A DNA stretch of 64,000 bases, from the NCBI RefSeq assembly GCF_020509005.1, contig NC_063012.1:8246001-8310000 (forward strand), written 5' to 3'. Source of the stretch: Fulvia fulva. Taxonomy: Eukaryota > Ascomycota > Dothideomycetes > Mycosphaerellales > Mycosphaerellaceae. Shown here piece after piece: positions 11,084-25,877 of this stretch; position 1 is the stretch's first letter; each line of letters opens with the position of its first letter. Made by a program: the position numbers and the translations under genes. The notes below the pieces were generated by a model that saw only the letters and a program-made list of their open reading frames with translations, was not told the origin of the DNA and made no database searches.

Positions 11084-11544
11084 GCGTCGCGCACGGTCGC
11101 TCTTGATTCCTTAACTATCTTCTTACCTTTATATCTTTATATATAATTAAGCGTAGCGACCGAGCGCTAGCCACACCGGAGTACGAGCTTGCGAGTACGT
11201 AGGTGAGGCGTCAGCGAGGGAGTGAAGCTCTATACCAGCCCTCAACTAGCCTTGGCGCCCGCTCTGATTGGTCAACTTTCATGCTTTAGGGTCACGTGAC
11301 CCACCGCACTGTGCCTGTTGGCGAACTCGCAAACATATACTCGTCGCTAACGCCTATGTCGTCGTATAATAAGCACTGTACGTCGGGTAGCGGTAGCGTG
11401 GATCGCACGCTACTTTGCAGTCTAGAAGGGTTGGTTGAGAGCTCCACTCCGCTACGCTTACCTTTGGAGCTTCACAACCGCCAACAGCACAATCTATAGG
11501 TTAAAACGATAGGGCCGTACTTAATGTACGACCGTGCGCAACGC
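11084..11544. mobile_element. Candidate short inverted-repeat element (MITE-like or degenerate)
   Basis: A 16-nt sequence at 11084-11099 (gcgtcgcgcacggtcg) recurs inverted at 11529-11544 with one mismatch, a C/T transition. Inside lie an AT-rich tract (about 11103-11150), a second inverted pair of 11 nt (taagcgtagcg at 11148-11158, its complement at 11450-11460) and a 14-nt perfect palindrome around CACGTG at 11289-11302. The stretch has no long open frame, and its base composition switches sharply compared with its flanks. I could not identify a clear target-site duplication or match it to a named family, so it may also be an older transposon fragment. Confidence 0.3.
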
Positions 11545-12844
11545 GCACCTACAGTAACTTCTAGCCTGTCTAGATTGCGGACTGCCGGTTCTTAAACGCC
11601 ACGTGAGAAGGCGAGCGCCACGCCGCAAGGCTCTTGCCGGCTGCGATTGCTTCTGCCAAGATTACACTGTGAGCGCCTCTGACGCTGCTCTGTCGATCGT
11701 ATATGCTTTCGTGCGTAGCCCCGACGATAGCACAACGTCCACGCTTCGCTCACGCTTGCTGCAGCGCGTTCTCGCTTGCTCGCGATGATCGACTACCTCG
11801 TGGAATAGATGAGAGCGGCACGTGGATGGCATGCTACTGCGAGACATCCGCGTCGGCAACTACCTGCAATCAAGAGCAAGGGCAGGTCAGGTTGTGCTGA
11901 TCAGCAATACTACATACACACGCGTGATACAATGATCATCACGCCTGGCACTAGCCTCTCAAAAACTGTACATGGCGGATCGCGATCTGTTGCATCGCTA
12001 AACGGCATTTGCACTACTAGATTCGGCGCCTCTACGACGGCTGTGTGCTCTTCGTGATCTGCGGGCTGCATCAGTAGTGCGTAGCTCATTAGCATTGTGC
12101 CTGCGCCAATCCATCATCGGGGATTTGGAATGTGGGCGGCGCAGTAATAGAGTGCAAGTCGGCACAATAGGCACTTTCGGTCCTTCTACTTTGAGAAGCT
12201 GGTATGTCTGAGACGTCCGAGATGGCGTGCATACGGTGGCTTCAGAGATCAGCCAAGCCAACTCAATTTCAGAACGGAGCAAGCTCATAAGACAATATTG
12301 CCCGATCTGGACCCCACCATGGCATACTTCGTCAGCATTGGCCAACAGGGTTAGCAGACGTGCAAGATCTGAAGGACTCAGCTGCTTGCATAGACGATTA
12401 TTACATGTACGTGTTAATTGTAGAACCATCGTGAGTGAAAGGTTGGATCGGATCGCCCATGATAATCGTTGGACACGATCTGTGCTAATGTGCACTATGT
12501 CCTCGGGGATATCCCTAGCCATCACAAGGATGCAGGTGTAAGAGGAAGGATGCTTAAGTCGCCCAGGGCATGCAGGGCCAAGCCATATTCAAGCCATATG
12601 GCTGCGCGAGCGCACTCAGTTGATAGCGGTCAATGGACCCTGGTCGCGGGCAAGGAATCGCTGGCAAGCCCTCAGTTTTCAGGACGACATGCTGTCGAGA
12701 GAACGACCTTCCTTTAGTTGGCCCTAGTGCTCATTCGAAGGGTTTCGCCCTTAAGACGCATACAGAACTGCTCAGATTGAGTTGTGACATGGTGCGAAAC
12801 GAGTACGGCAGCCACTTCCCTGTACCAACCGAACCAGTTGTCCC
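11545..12844. other. Gene-poor region, part 2
   Basis: This lies between the candidate element and the stop codon of SMC5. A minus-strand open frame of 174 codons (12522-11998) starts with ATG, but it has no recognisable domain and its codon use is not clearly coding. I treat it as unsupported. The right end is the SMC5 3' UTR. Confidence 0.4.
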
Positions 12845-16434
<3,590 letters not shown>

Positions 16435-16727
16435 TGTTGTGGTGTTGACGGAAGAGGTGATGTGGTGGGAAACGGAGGTGATGGCGAAGACCAAGGACGC
16501 GAGGTCAACGCGTCTCGGAGATACATGTCGGAGGTAAGATCTTATATAGGGTTGTGACTAGAACTAGCGCGACAGCCGGAAGTCTACTCCAAATTATTCT
16601 TATTCATCCATGAATTCACTCTTGTCACTGTGTCGCAGTGATCCTGCATTTACGACGAACGCCTGGCTAGTATTTGAATGGACGGTCACCAAATGTAATC
16701 CCCTGAAACGTAGAACTCGGCAACAGG
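16435..16727. promoter_or_regulatory. Bidirectional promoter of SMC5 and POP1
   Basis: The two start codons face away from each other across 293 nt, so the core promoters and both 5' UTRs must share this space. No strong TATA box is seen, in keeping with housekeeping genes. Confidence 0.5.
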
Positions 16728-19445
16728 ATGCCGCAACAGAATGGCGACAAGCCCAGCGCTGCATCGAGGAAGCGCAAGGAGCCCTCATCCAACTCCAACC
16801 AGAAGGACAGCAGCAGCAGCACGAAACGGCCCAAGTTTGATCACCGCGCGAAACAGCGAGATGCACGAGTCCTCTCCACACAAACCGCCTCGAGGGCGTT
16901 CAAGCATGGCGAGCTGGACGTGGACAAGTTTGTCAAGTCGCGCGAGTACGAGATACGCGCTCTGGAGGAGGGAATGGCACGCAGCAAGAAGGCTCTCACC
17001 AAGCGGGCTTTTCAGCAGGTGCCCCCGGACTTGCGGAGACGGACAGCCAGCCACAACGTAAAGCGTGTGCCCAAGAGGTTGCAGCCACGGGCGAAGAGGG
17101 AGGTATGTTACTGTCTGCACGTCATTGGCTGAAGGTGGGTAGAAGATCGACTGGGAGCAGCGAGATTACTGACACGATGGCAGATGGTCGAGGACAAGAC
17201 GCCCACCGTGACAGCGCGAAGGAGAAAGCCCACCAGACACATGCGCCTGCGTATTGAGACCGCGAAGAGACTGCGAGCGTTGGGAGCCAAGGAGAAGTCT
17301 GCTAGAAATGCAGACGCCGCCTCGACTCTTAAATCTATTTCATTAGCCATCCAGACCCGTGCTCCAAAGGTCAAGAAGGCCACGCCAGCGATGCCGCCTG
17401 TGCCCAAGGCAAAGTTTCGCAAGCGGCAGAAGAACAAAACTTGGTTGCCGACACACATGTTCCACGCCAAGCGAGCACGTATGACTCTGCCGAAGGAGTC
17501 GATGTGGCGCTTTGCATTACCATTGACATCCACCCTGAAAAGCTACCGGCCAACCCATAGAGCTGCTAATGAACGAGGCGTTGTGGCTTGGGATACAAGT
17601 TACGTTTCCACCATTGGACTCGAAGGTCAGCAAAGTAGTATCGAAGGATTATTACAAGCAATCGGTGTGGGCACCACATTGGCTAAAGACGACTTGGCTG
17701 GAGCCAAAGTTCTAAAGTGGAAGAACGGCACACGAGTCTGGGAAGGTATGGTGCACCACCGAGGGGATCCACGCAGACCCATTGCGCCGCTGACCATCAC
17801 CTGGTGTGCTCTATCTACCAACGAGCGACCCACAATGGGTGATGAGCCGGCAAAGCGTAGGCGCAGTGTGTTCGTTCGTGTCCATCCGGCAGCATTCTGG
17901 GAGCTCTGGGAAGAGATCATTCGTCTGTCCAAAGTGGCCAAGCCCCAAGTCGTTGTCGAAGACCTTCGTTTCGAGTTGGGGAGTATCGAGATCACAGGAC
18001 CGGGTGCGACTGAAGCACTCCATGGCGCTCTGATACCTTCAGCTTTCACAGACGACCAGCCATCTTCTGTCACAAGCATTGGGCATATCTGGGCACAGCT
18101 TGCAGGTATTCGTGGCCCGGCCATGCTCCCGTCGGGGGCACTGCTTGGTTTCGAGATCCAAGACCCACGACTTCACCATCCCCCACAGACAATCAAGCTA
18201 GCTCACAAGCCAGAGAACCACGATCAAATGATGGAAGTTATAGCCAAATGGCCGGCAGATGAGACACAATCAACACCTTCCCTATTCCTTCGCAGGTCGC
18301 GCCTTGCCGCTTCCTCTTCGTTGCCTAGCCAGAAGTCCATCAACAGGCGAAAAGCACTGTCTGCACCTGGACAATACCCTGATCGGTTACCCCTTGACCC
18401 AAGGATACCGATACTGGTGCAAGCGTCTTCCAATGCGGCAAACCAACATGGCACTTGGACAATCATCCTCCCATGGAAGTGCGTAAAGCCTGTGTGGTAT
18501 AGCATAATGTACTACCCTCTGTCTACAGGCGGACAACCGCGTTTTGGCGGGCTCGACGAAATGCGACAGCTATCCTTTCAAGCAGGCGTGCCCTGGTTCC
18601 CCGGCGACTTCCCAGGCACTAAAGCTGGCTGGGATTGGGAAGTGCAGGAACGTTCCAAGCGGAGAGCCGATTGGCAGCGGAGGCCAAAGTCAAAGCGTGT
18701 GAATTGGCAGGCTGTCGATCTAGGAGGCGGCAAGAAAGGCGAGATTGGTGAGGGCTGGGCTTGTGACTGGGGACGTCTGCTTTCAGGACCGCCATCTGCT
18801 ATGGGAATTGGGCAGGCTGACGCTGTTGCTACCACAGAGTCGATGAAGAACGCCGATGAAAGGCGTTTAGACGAACCTGCGGTACAGCCAGAAGCCCTCG
18901 TTCACATATCGTCACCGCAAGCTCAAACGCTGTGGAACTCTGCAGCATCTGCATCGCCGTCCATCGCCAAAGGATCGACCGTCAGTGTACGAGTCAAGCT
19001 CCTGACCCGCGGCGTACCACAAACTTGCGCGCGTATATACCGCCTGCCTTCGACCACGGATTCAAATGCTCTCCGCCAAAGCTGGCTAACGCTTCATCCT
19101 CGCAACCAACCGAGTGCGAGGCACCGGGGTCCGAAGCATGGCCTTCCGCGACTGGACAAGGACGCTCCTGCTTATCTTGTGCAACGACGTCTTGCTCAAA
19201 GTCTAATCGAGCCGCCGCGTGTGGGTGAAGAGCACTACCCAGATTGCCCCGGCGAAGAGGATCTGATCGGGTTCGTGACATCGGGCAACTACAATCTTGG
19301 GGAGGGAAAGGGGACTGGAGTGGGTAGCATCTTGCTTGAGCGCGTTACTGAGGCTGGCAGAGCAGGTGAGGCAGATGGCAGGTTGTGCATTGTTCGAAAT
19401 GCTGGTAACGGCATTGGTCGGCTCGCTGAGTGGGAGCTGGTATAG
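16728..19445 (+). CDS. POP1: POP1, subunit of RNase P and RNase MRP
   Basis: Pop1 is the largest protein of RNase P and RNase MRP, needed for tRNA 5' processing and rRNA maturation in the nucleus. Exons are 16728-17102 and 17184-19445 (phase-0 junction), giving 878 residues. The N-terminal POP1 domain shows the basic RTASHNVKRVPKRLQPRAKRE run, followed after the intron by a second arginine-rich block (RRRKPTRHMRLRIETAKR) and the W..HMFHAKRARM stretch. The POPLD domain is visible around residues 460-560, with GGLDEMRQLSFQAGVPWFPG. The C-terminus ends in a small beta-rich part with GFVTSGNYNLGEGKGTGVG, as in other fungal Pop1 proteins. RAD2 follows on the same strand about 250 nt downstream. 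Confidence 0.94.
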
Positions 19446-19695
19446 TCGGGAATGTACAAGGCCCTTGAAAATGGTCAGTATTCGACAACGGCACCTCGCA
19501 CTATTGTCTGAGTTGCGCATCTGTCGTCTCCTCCCTTGCCATATCACATGTACAGTCACGTGATCGCGGGTCAAGTCGCGTGCGCTCTGACATCACTGCC
19601 GTTCATTCAGAGGACCTGTTGCGTGCTCCGTCTTGTCTTTCTCGTGCGCATCTCCTCTCTACACCCAGACATGATAGTCCATCGACCGCCACACG

Positions 19696-22600
19696 ATGGG
19701 TGTCACGGGGCTGTGGCAGATCTTGCAGCCATGCGCGCGGCCCATCAAGATCGAGACGCTCAATCGCAAGCGCCTGGCGGTGGACGCCAGCATCTGGATC
19801 TACCAGTTTCTCAAGGCAGTGCGTGATAAGGAGGGCAACGCTCTGCGCAACAGCCACATCGTCGGCTTCTTCCGCCGCATATGCAAACTGCTGTTCTTCG
19901 GCATCAAGCCCGTCTTCGTCTTCGACGGGGGCGCACCGGCTCTCAAGCGACAGACGATCCGAGCGCGCAAGGCGCGAAGAGAAGGCCGTCGGGAAGATGC
20001 CGCGCGGACGGCAGGCAAGCTGCTGGCGGTGCAGATGCAGCGGCGTGCAGAAGAGGAGGAGGCGCAGCGCAAGGCAGAGCCACAGCGGTACCGCGCGCCA
20101 GAGCAAGAAGAGGCAGTGCCGGACGATGGGCTCGTCTACGTGGACGAGCTGCAGATGACACAGCAGGAGCGCCAGCAGAACAGAAAGTTCCGCAAGAAGG
20201 ACCAATATCACCTGCCCGAGATGGACATGTCCATGAGCGAGATGGGCGGCCCCAACGATCCGCGTGTCATGTCGCTCGAGGAGCTGCAGGCACACGCGCG
20301 CAGCTTCGACACGGGCGAGGATATCAATGTATATGACTTCTCCAAAATCGACTATGACAGTCCCTTCTTCATGTCTCTGCCCGCCTCTGACCGGTACAAC
20401 ATCCTTAACGCTGCACGACTGCGCAGTCGGCTGCGTATGGGTCACTCCAAGGAACAGCTTGATGTCATGTTCCCGGACCGGATGGCATTCTCCAAATTCC
20501 AGATCGAGCGTGTGCAGGAACGCAACGAGCTTACACAACGTCTGATGCGTTTGAATGGGTCCGAGGATACCACATTTGGACTCGGCAGGATCGCAGGTGA
20601 GAAGGGCAGAGAGTATGTCTTGGTGAAGAACGATGGAGTCAAGGGTGGCTGGGCCTTGGGTGTGATCAGCGAAGAAGGCAAGGAAGAGAAGCCGATAGAT
20701 ATCGACAAGCCGGCGCCGCTCGTCAAGACAGACCCTGATGGAGAAAGTGAAGACGAGTTTGAGGATATCCCCATCGAAGGCTTAAATCGACTACCCAAGA
20801 GAAAGGGCGGCAATGAAGAGGCATCCGACCAGCTTCTGAGGCAGCGGCGAGCTCTCTATAGTTCGAGAAGGACAACGACAAGACGAAGGCCAAGGCCCAA
20901 ACGACAGACGGAACCTGACCCAAACTCGCTTTTCGTACAGGATAGCAGCGGAGAGGAAGATGAGTGGGGGGAGGTGCAAGTCGACGACGACCTGTTCGGC
21001 GAGGGTGAGGCAGAGTCAAGTGAGGATGAAGATCTGAGAAAAGCCATTGCAATGTCCATGGAGGGGACTGGTGCCGAAGGGCGTAATCAGACAGATGCTG
21101 ACGGCAATGCATCTGATCTGGAGCAGGAGAACCTGCCCGAGGCTTTCAAGCAGTCAGCGGCAAAAGAGCAGCGACCAATTCCGAGGGGAAATGCGAGAGC
21201 GATCGCGAACATCCTGAACAAACGTGCACATGACACCGCTCCGGAGAGTCGCGAGATTACCTCATTCGGTGTTCCAACCTCGAAGCCGGAGGACAGCGAC
21301 GACAATGACGATAGCATGGATCTTCAGGCTGCTCTTGCAGAAAGTCGCAGGAGTAAGCGTAGGTCCAGCCCTCCTCAACGCCGGCAAGACGCAACCCGCA
21401 GGGCCGAACAGTCCGCTACTGATATCGCCAAACAAGCGGGCTTCAAAGGTCCTCTGCCATTTGAGAAGCTCGATCTCGGCTCATCCCTACTTGGCAAGAA
21501 GAAGATGCAGGAGCGTACCGAGGAGGCTCAGGGTGGATTTGAGAACCCTGCACTTGCAACGAAGGAGAAGAAGAAGGCGGAACCGCTGCCACCTTGGTTC
21601 TCAGGTGACATCGAGCAGGATCTCGAGGCTCAAAGACGCCGGGAACGAGAAGCTCGCAAGAAAGATCGTGAATTTGGGCAGCAATTTCAGTTTCAGAAGC
21701 AGGGCGAGGGCATGCTTCAGCGAGCTGACACTGGGGATGTCATCGAGCTCGACGGTGATGACGACGACGACGAAGGCCTCAAGGACGAAGCAGTCATCGA
21801 CCTTGAACACGACGAGACCACGACCACTGCGCTAAACACTGAACCAGACGAACCCGAGTCCCTCGTTCTTGAAGAGAAAGGAATGCCTGAGAGACCGCTC
21901 GTTGGCGAGAATTTGACCATGGGCGACATGGCTGACGAGATTCGGGCGCAGCCCAACATAGCCAAGCATTTGGAAGCTGCCGATAAGGTGGACGCTCCTC
22001 CCGTCAAAAGAGTGTCTCCAACGAGTGGCGCAGGAGTGGCGCAAGTGCCAACAGTGGGTCGCACGCCGGGGACAGCGAAGGCGCCATTCATGGAAGATAG
22101 CGAGGAGGAAGGGATACCCAGTCACTCGCCCTCACACGAAGCAAAGCCCTCATCAAAGGTCAAGGCACCTCTCGTTGAAGAAGACGACGGGGACATACTC
22201 GAGTGGAGTGAAAGTGATCGAGAAGATGACCGGCGGGAAGGGCCCAATGAGAGGACCTCGCGATCTGCCAGCGCCACAATCTCAGCCAAGGGACAGTCAG
22301 TGCCGATATCAGACACGACGAGCGCATCGAGAGCGGGTGCAGCTGACTTGGCACAAGCGCCCACGGACGAGCAGATTGCCCACCCTGAGCCACCACGTGA
22401 TGCTGAGGACGACGAAGACCTTAACTTCGAGGATGTTGAGCTACCGGAACACCCTTTCTCGGTCGTCACCAGGGACGAGTCACCGGTGCTCGAGGATCAG
22501 TTTGAAGATGTCCGAACAGAACCTCATTCTGGTCTGGCGCTGCAGGAGTCAGTGCCAGAAGGTGACGAGTACGATGACTTCTCTGACCCCGAAGACGCAG

Positions 22601-23874
22601 AGATACTTCGCGCATTGACTCTTGAGGCCGAAGAACATGCTCGCTTCGCGAGCAGTCTCAATAACAAATCTCAAGCTCAGAATATCCAGGAGTACGAGAA
22701 GGAGCTAAAGCAACTGCGCAACCAACAGAAGAAAGATCGCCGTGATGCAGACGAAGTTACCCAAATCATGATCCAGGAGTGTCAGGCACTGCTGCGTCTA
22801 TTCGGACTACCATACATCACCGCACCCATGGAAGCCGAAGCGCAATGCGCCGAGCTGGTTCATCTGGGTCTCGTCGACGGCATTGTCACAGACGACTCTG
22901 ATTGCTTTCTCTTCGGCGGTACACGCATCTACAAGAACATGTTCAACCAAGCAAAGTTCGTAGAATGCTACCTCACCTCCGACCTCGAAAAGGAGTTCGA
23001 CCTGACGCGGAATAAGCTTATCGCTGTCGCACACCTGCTAGGCTCCGATTACACAGACGGAATTCCTGGCATAGGTCCCGTTACAGCTCTTGAGATCATC
23101 TCCGAGTTCGGCAGCCTCGAAAAGTTCAAAGAATGGTGGACTGCTGTACAGATGAACCAGATTCCCAAGGAAGAAGATGCCAAGAATGCCTTCAGGAAGA
23201 AGTTTCGGAAAAATGCAACGAAGCTGTTTCTTCCGCCTGCGTTCCCGGACGCTCGCGTGGAGCTGGCATACCAGCAGCCCGACGTTGATGCTACGCAGGA
23301 GGCCTTTCAATGGGGTGTGCCTGATCTTGCTGCACTTCGCTCCTTCCTGATGGCCACTATTGGCTGGAGCGAAGAACGCACAGATGAAGTCCTCGTGCCC
23401 GTGATCAAGGACATGAACCGACGCGTCGACGAAGGTACGCAAGCGAACATCACTGCTTTCTTCGACGGCGGTGTTGGGGTCGGCGCGGCAGGTGCTCGCG
23501 ACTCTGGCAGGGGCGAAGGCTTCGCGCCTAGGAAGCGAGCGGAGGGTAGTAAGAGAATGGGCAGCGCTCTCAGTAAGATGGCGCAGAAAGCTAAGCGTAA
23601 CAGGAACGGTATTTCTGAGGACTTCTCTGAGGAGGTCGAGGAGCCTAGTAAAGACGGCGATGGCGTCAATGCTGATCCACCGTCGGTTGATCCTCCTGCT
23701 GCAAGACAACAGCAGCGCAAGCGAAAATCAGCAAAGGCTGCGACTCAGCCTGAAGCATCGGCAGCTTCAGGTGAGGACGAGAGTGAGTTTGAGGGTCCGA
23801 GGAAAAAGAAGGCAAAAAGGAAGACGGGGTTGGCGAAAAGTGGTCGGAGGAAGAGAGTACTGGAAGATGAATAA
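19696..23874 (+). CDS. RAD2: RAD2/XPG, nucleotide excision repair endonuclease
   Basis: This structure-specific nuclease makes the 3' incision in nucleotide excision repair and works with TFIIH. One uninterrupted frame encodes 1392 residues. The N-terminal nuclease part begins MGVTGLWQILQPCARPI and contains the VFDGGAPALKRQT motif (about 75-88). The internal nuclease part lies near residues 1025-1130, with MEAEAQCAELV, TDDSDCFLFG and the helix-hairpin-helix GSDYTDGIPGIGPVTALEI. Between them is a long acidic, disordered spacer typical of XPG rather than FEN1. The C-terminus is basic (several KRK/KKK clusters), probably nuclear localisation. The ATG at 19696 is fixed by the invariant MGV start, whose free N-terminal glycine is part of the active-site region in this family. 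Confidence 0.96.
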   Translation: MGVTGLWQILQPCARPIKIETLNRKRLAVDASIWIYQFLKAVRDKEGNALRNSHIVGFFRRICKLLFFGIKPVFVFDGGAPALKRQTIRARKARREGRREDAARTAGKLLAVQMQRRAEEEEAQRKAEPQRYRAPEQEEAVPDDGLVYVDELQMTQQERQQNRKFRKKDQYHLPEMDMSMSEMGGPNDPRVMSLEELQAHARSFDTGEDINVYDFSKIDYDSPFFMSLPASDRYNILNAARLRSRLRMGHSKEQLDVMFPDRMAFSKFQIERVQERNELTQRLMRLNGSEDTTFGLGRIAGEKGREYVLVKNDGVKGGWALGVISEEGKEEKPIDIDKPAPLVKTDPDGESEDEFEDIPIEGLNRLPKRKGGNEEASDQLLRQRRALYSSRRTTTRRRPRPKRQTEPDPNSLFVQDSSGEEDEWGEVQVDDDLFGEGEAESSEDEDLRKAIAMSMEGTGAEGRNQTDADGNASDLEQENLPEAFKQSAAKEQRPIPRGNARAIANILNKRAHDTAPESREITSFGVPTSKPEDSDDNDDSMDLQAALAESRRSKRRSSPPQRRQDATRRAEQSATDIAKQAGFKGPLPFEKLDLGSSLLGKKKMQERTEEAQGGFENPALATKEKKKAEPLPPWFSGDIEQDLEAQRRREREARKKDREFGQQFQFQKQGEGMLQRADTGDVIELDGDDDDDEGLKDEAVIDLEHDETTTTALNTEPDEPESLVLEEKGMPERPLVGENLTMGDMADEIRAQPNIAKHLEAADKVDAPPVKRVSPTSGAGVAQVPTVGRTPGTAKAPFMEDSEEEGIPSHSPSHEAKPSSKVKAPLVEEDDGDILEWSESDREDDRREGPNERTSRSASATISAKGQSVPISDTTSASRAGAADLAQAPTDEQIAHPEPPRDAEDDEDLNFEDVELPEHPFSVVTRDESPVLEDQFEDVRTEPHSGLALQESVPEGDEYDDFSDPEDAEILRALTLEAEEHARFASSLNNKSQAQNIQEYEKELKQLRNQQKKDRRDADEVTQIMIQECQALLRLFGLPYITAPMEAEAQCAELVHLGLVDGIVTDDSDCFLFGGTRIYKNMFNQAKFVECYLTSDLEKEFDLTRNKLIAVAHLLGSDYTDGIPGIGPVTALEIISEFGSLEKFKEWWTAVQMNQIPKEEDAKNAFRKKFRKNATKLFLPPAFPDARVELAYQQPDVDATQEAFQWGVPDLAALRSFLMATIGWSEERTDEVLVPVIKDMNRRVDEGTQANITAFFDGGVGVGAAGARDSGRGEGFAPRKRAEGSKRMGSALSKMAQKAKRNRNGISEDFSEEVEEPSKDGDGVNADPPSVDPPAARQQQRKRKSAKAATQPEASAASGEDESEFEGPRKKKAKRKTGLAKSGRRKRVLEDE

Positions 23875-24645
23875 GTTTCTCACAAAAGTGAGTGGTATCG
23901 CCACACCGAGAGACTTCATGTGTCAAGTTCTCCTCATCGACGACCGGCTAGAATACTAAGCTACGTTGATTGCTCTCATATGCACGCCCCATGGGTTCTT
24001 TCAGCACTACCCCAACACTAGCTGCTCAAGGCATGACTGGGTTGACACAGGACATGTATCCGTGAGCGCAGCTGTGTTATCCTCAAGACGATGTGATGCG
24101 GCGAGAAGCATGTTATAGTCTCTTGTCATTAGCACCGCGAACCACATCAGACGCAACGTTTCGAATTCGAGACGCAGTTTTTGGTATGGACAAGGGCTCA
24201 GCTGTTGCTGGTTCGTGCTTCGCCTTCGCCTGTTCCGATGAGCTGCAGGCTGTACCTAGTTTTGACATTATTCGAGATCGGCCGACTGGTTGCACGGCTT
24301 GACGGTGGACCATTTGCGATGGAGCCATTGGACATTGCGACCTGATCCGTAAATTCTTGACCCTGATCGAGCTACCAAACATGTAGTGAATAGATGTTCT
24401 CGACGATCCAGGCATTGAGGTCCTGGGGACTGCAAACTCATCCTGCTCCAGCGCTGGTCTACAGCTGTCGTGTTCTGCCATGCGGCGGACGGCTCCTGGG
24501 ATTTACATGCCCTGGTAACTTCCAGGATGATTTCAGCTTCGCCACCACCAGTTATACGAGCGTCGTGGAGACATTCTCTGCGTCGCCAAGGGCCAGCTCG
24601 CACGACCCTTCACAAGCACCGGTGGTTGGTAATGATGATAAATGA
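23875..24645. other. Convergent intergenic region
   Basis: This region carries the 3' flanks of RAD2 (plus) and the second Zn2Cys6 gene (minus). Only short unsupported frames are present, with no visible repeat or RNA gene. Confidence 0.5.
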
Positions 24646-25877
24646 TCACTTTGGCCAGCCTTGATTGAAGTAGTCTTCAAAATGCCCATCCTGGTTCGGT
24701 GCAGTCTGCGCAAGCGGTATCGTTAAAGCGTCAGACGTGCGCGTGGGATGGTTGAAAGCGTTAACTGAGTCCACTGGGAAAGTGGACGGGAGCATCGAGG
24801 CTAGGTCTGGAGCATTCGCGTCCAGCCATGCTGAAAAGTCACCAGGCGTGAACTCCGCTGCTGGTGTGTGGTTTGCCAGCAATGAGCTGTCGTCGAAGAA
24901 GCTATATCCTGTACGCGGGTTAACTACATGAAACGTGGCATCTGATATTCTGATTGCAAGACCTACCTCCTGACGGCATTTGGTAACGCGGATCAGCCAC
25001 ATCACACGCTGGGAATAGGCATGCGACCGTCTGCCGCCGTGTGCGTGTTTCCGGCGGCATTGCCACAAACTCGCCGCCGGCTCCAAACCACCAACCAGCG
25101 GTTCCATCGTCTCTGTCATCACCGACAGTAGGCAGTGGCTCAGCAGTCTGATTCAGTCGAGAGACGGTCGATATGCTGGTCGCGGTGTCGCCGCCCATGC
25201 TTGGTACCGCAGGACGGTCATTGTGTTGTGGTTGACTTGGCGCTTGATGCACTTGCCATGTATCCTTGTGCATTTGGTTTGGCAGAGAATTGCGGCGGGA
25301 GCTATTCCTTTGGGCTAAGGTCCTTGTCGCGATCTGTCCGGATTGTGCTTTGCAGTCAATGGTAGACGACAAAGCATCTTTCAGGCTTGTGGAGGCTCTT
25401 CCAGTAAGGTGATCGTTGTGGTCGGTGAAGTCTTCACAAGCTGATAAAGCTGCCGTCTGCGAGATGCTGCTCCTCTTCCCGGAGATAATTCGTTGCCTTC
25501 GATTGATGCCTACTCTCGAAGCCAGTGTGTGATTGGCGACGTCTGGAGCGTCTCTCCGCGGCCGCTTTCGCTCGGGAAGACCCTCGCATACAAGGCCTTT
25601 CTCGCGGCATGTACGACAATTTGGCTCCCCCCTACAAGCATATAAAGTCAATCTCCCAAGCAAGCATGCACTTCATCATGGCAATACTCACGAGCACTTG
25701 ATCTTCTTCTACATAGGCATGTCAGCCATGAACCTCATTCATGGAGAATGTACTCACACGTCGACATGTCAGACAGGCTGCCCGTACTCTGCCGGAAAGA
25801 TTCTCCTTGTGGCCGGGGTCGGAGATGAAGCGATATGTCTGTGCATCTGTGACAGTTGACGGATGGCCTTCTGACAT
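24646..25877 (-). CDS. Zn(II)2Cys6 transcription factor with a 17-nt microexon
   Basis: Exons in transcript order are 25877-25758, 25708-25692, 25631-24967 and 24923-24646, giving 359 residues. The zinc cluster can only be assembled by splicing: exon 1 ends ...ACLTCRR, a 17-nt microexon supplies KKIKC plus two bases of the next codon, and exon 3 continues SGEPNCRTCREKGLVCEG. Together they give C35-x2-C38-x6-C45-x5-C51-x2-C54-x6-C61, a complete binuclear cluster. All three junctions are GT-AG, with GTGAGT donors at the first two. The rest is S/T/Q-rich and lacks a recognisable fungal_trans domain. The last intron (43 nt) is the least certain. A basic KRPRRD follows the cluster. It is likely a nuclear regulator; its target is not deducible. 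Confidence 0.78.

Noticed and set aside
11998..12522. Minus-strand open frame of 174 codons
   Set aside because: It starts with ATG but shows no motif, no coding bias I can see and no splice structure; a frame of this size is expected by chance in several kb of DNA.
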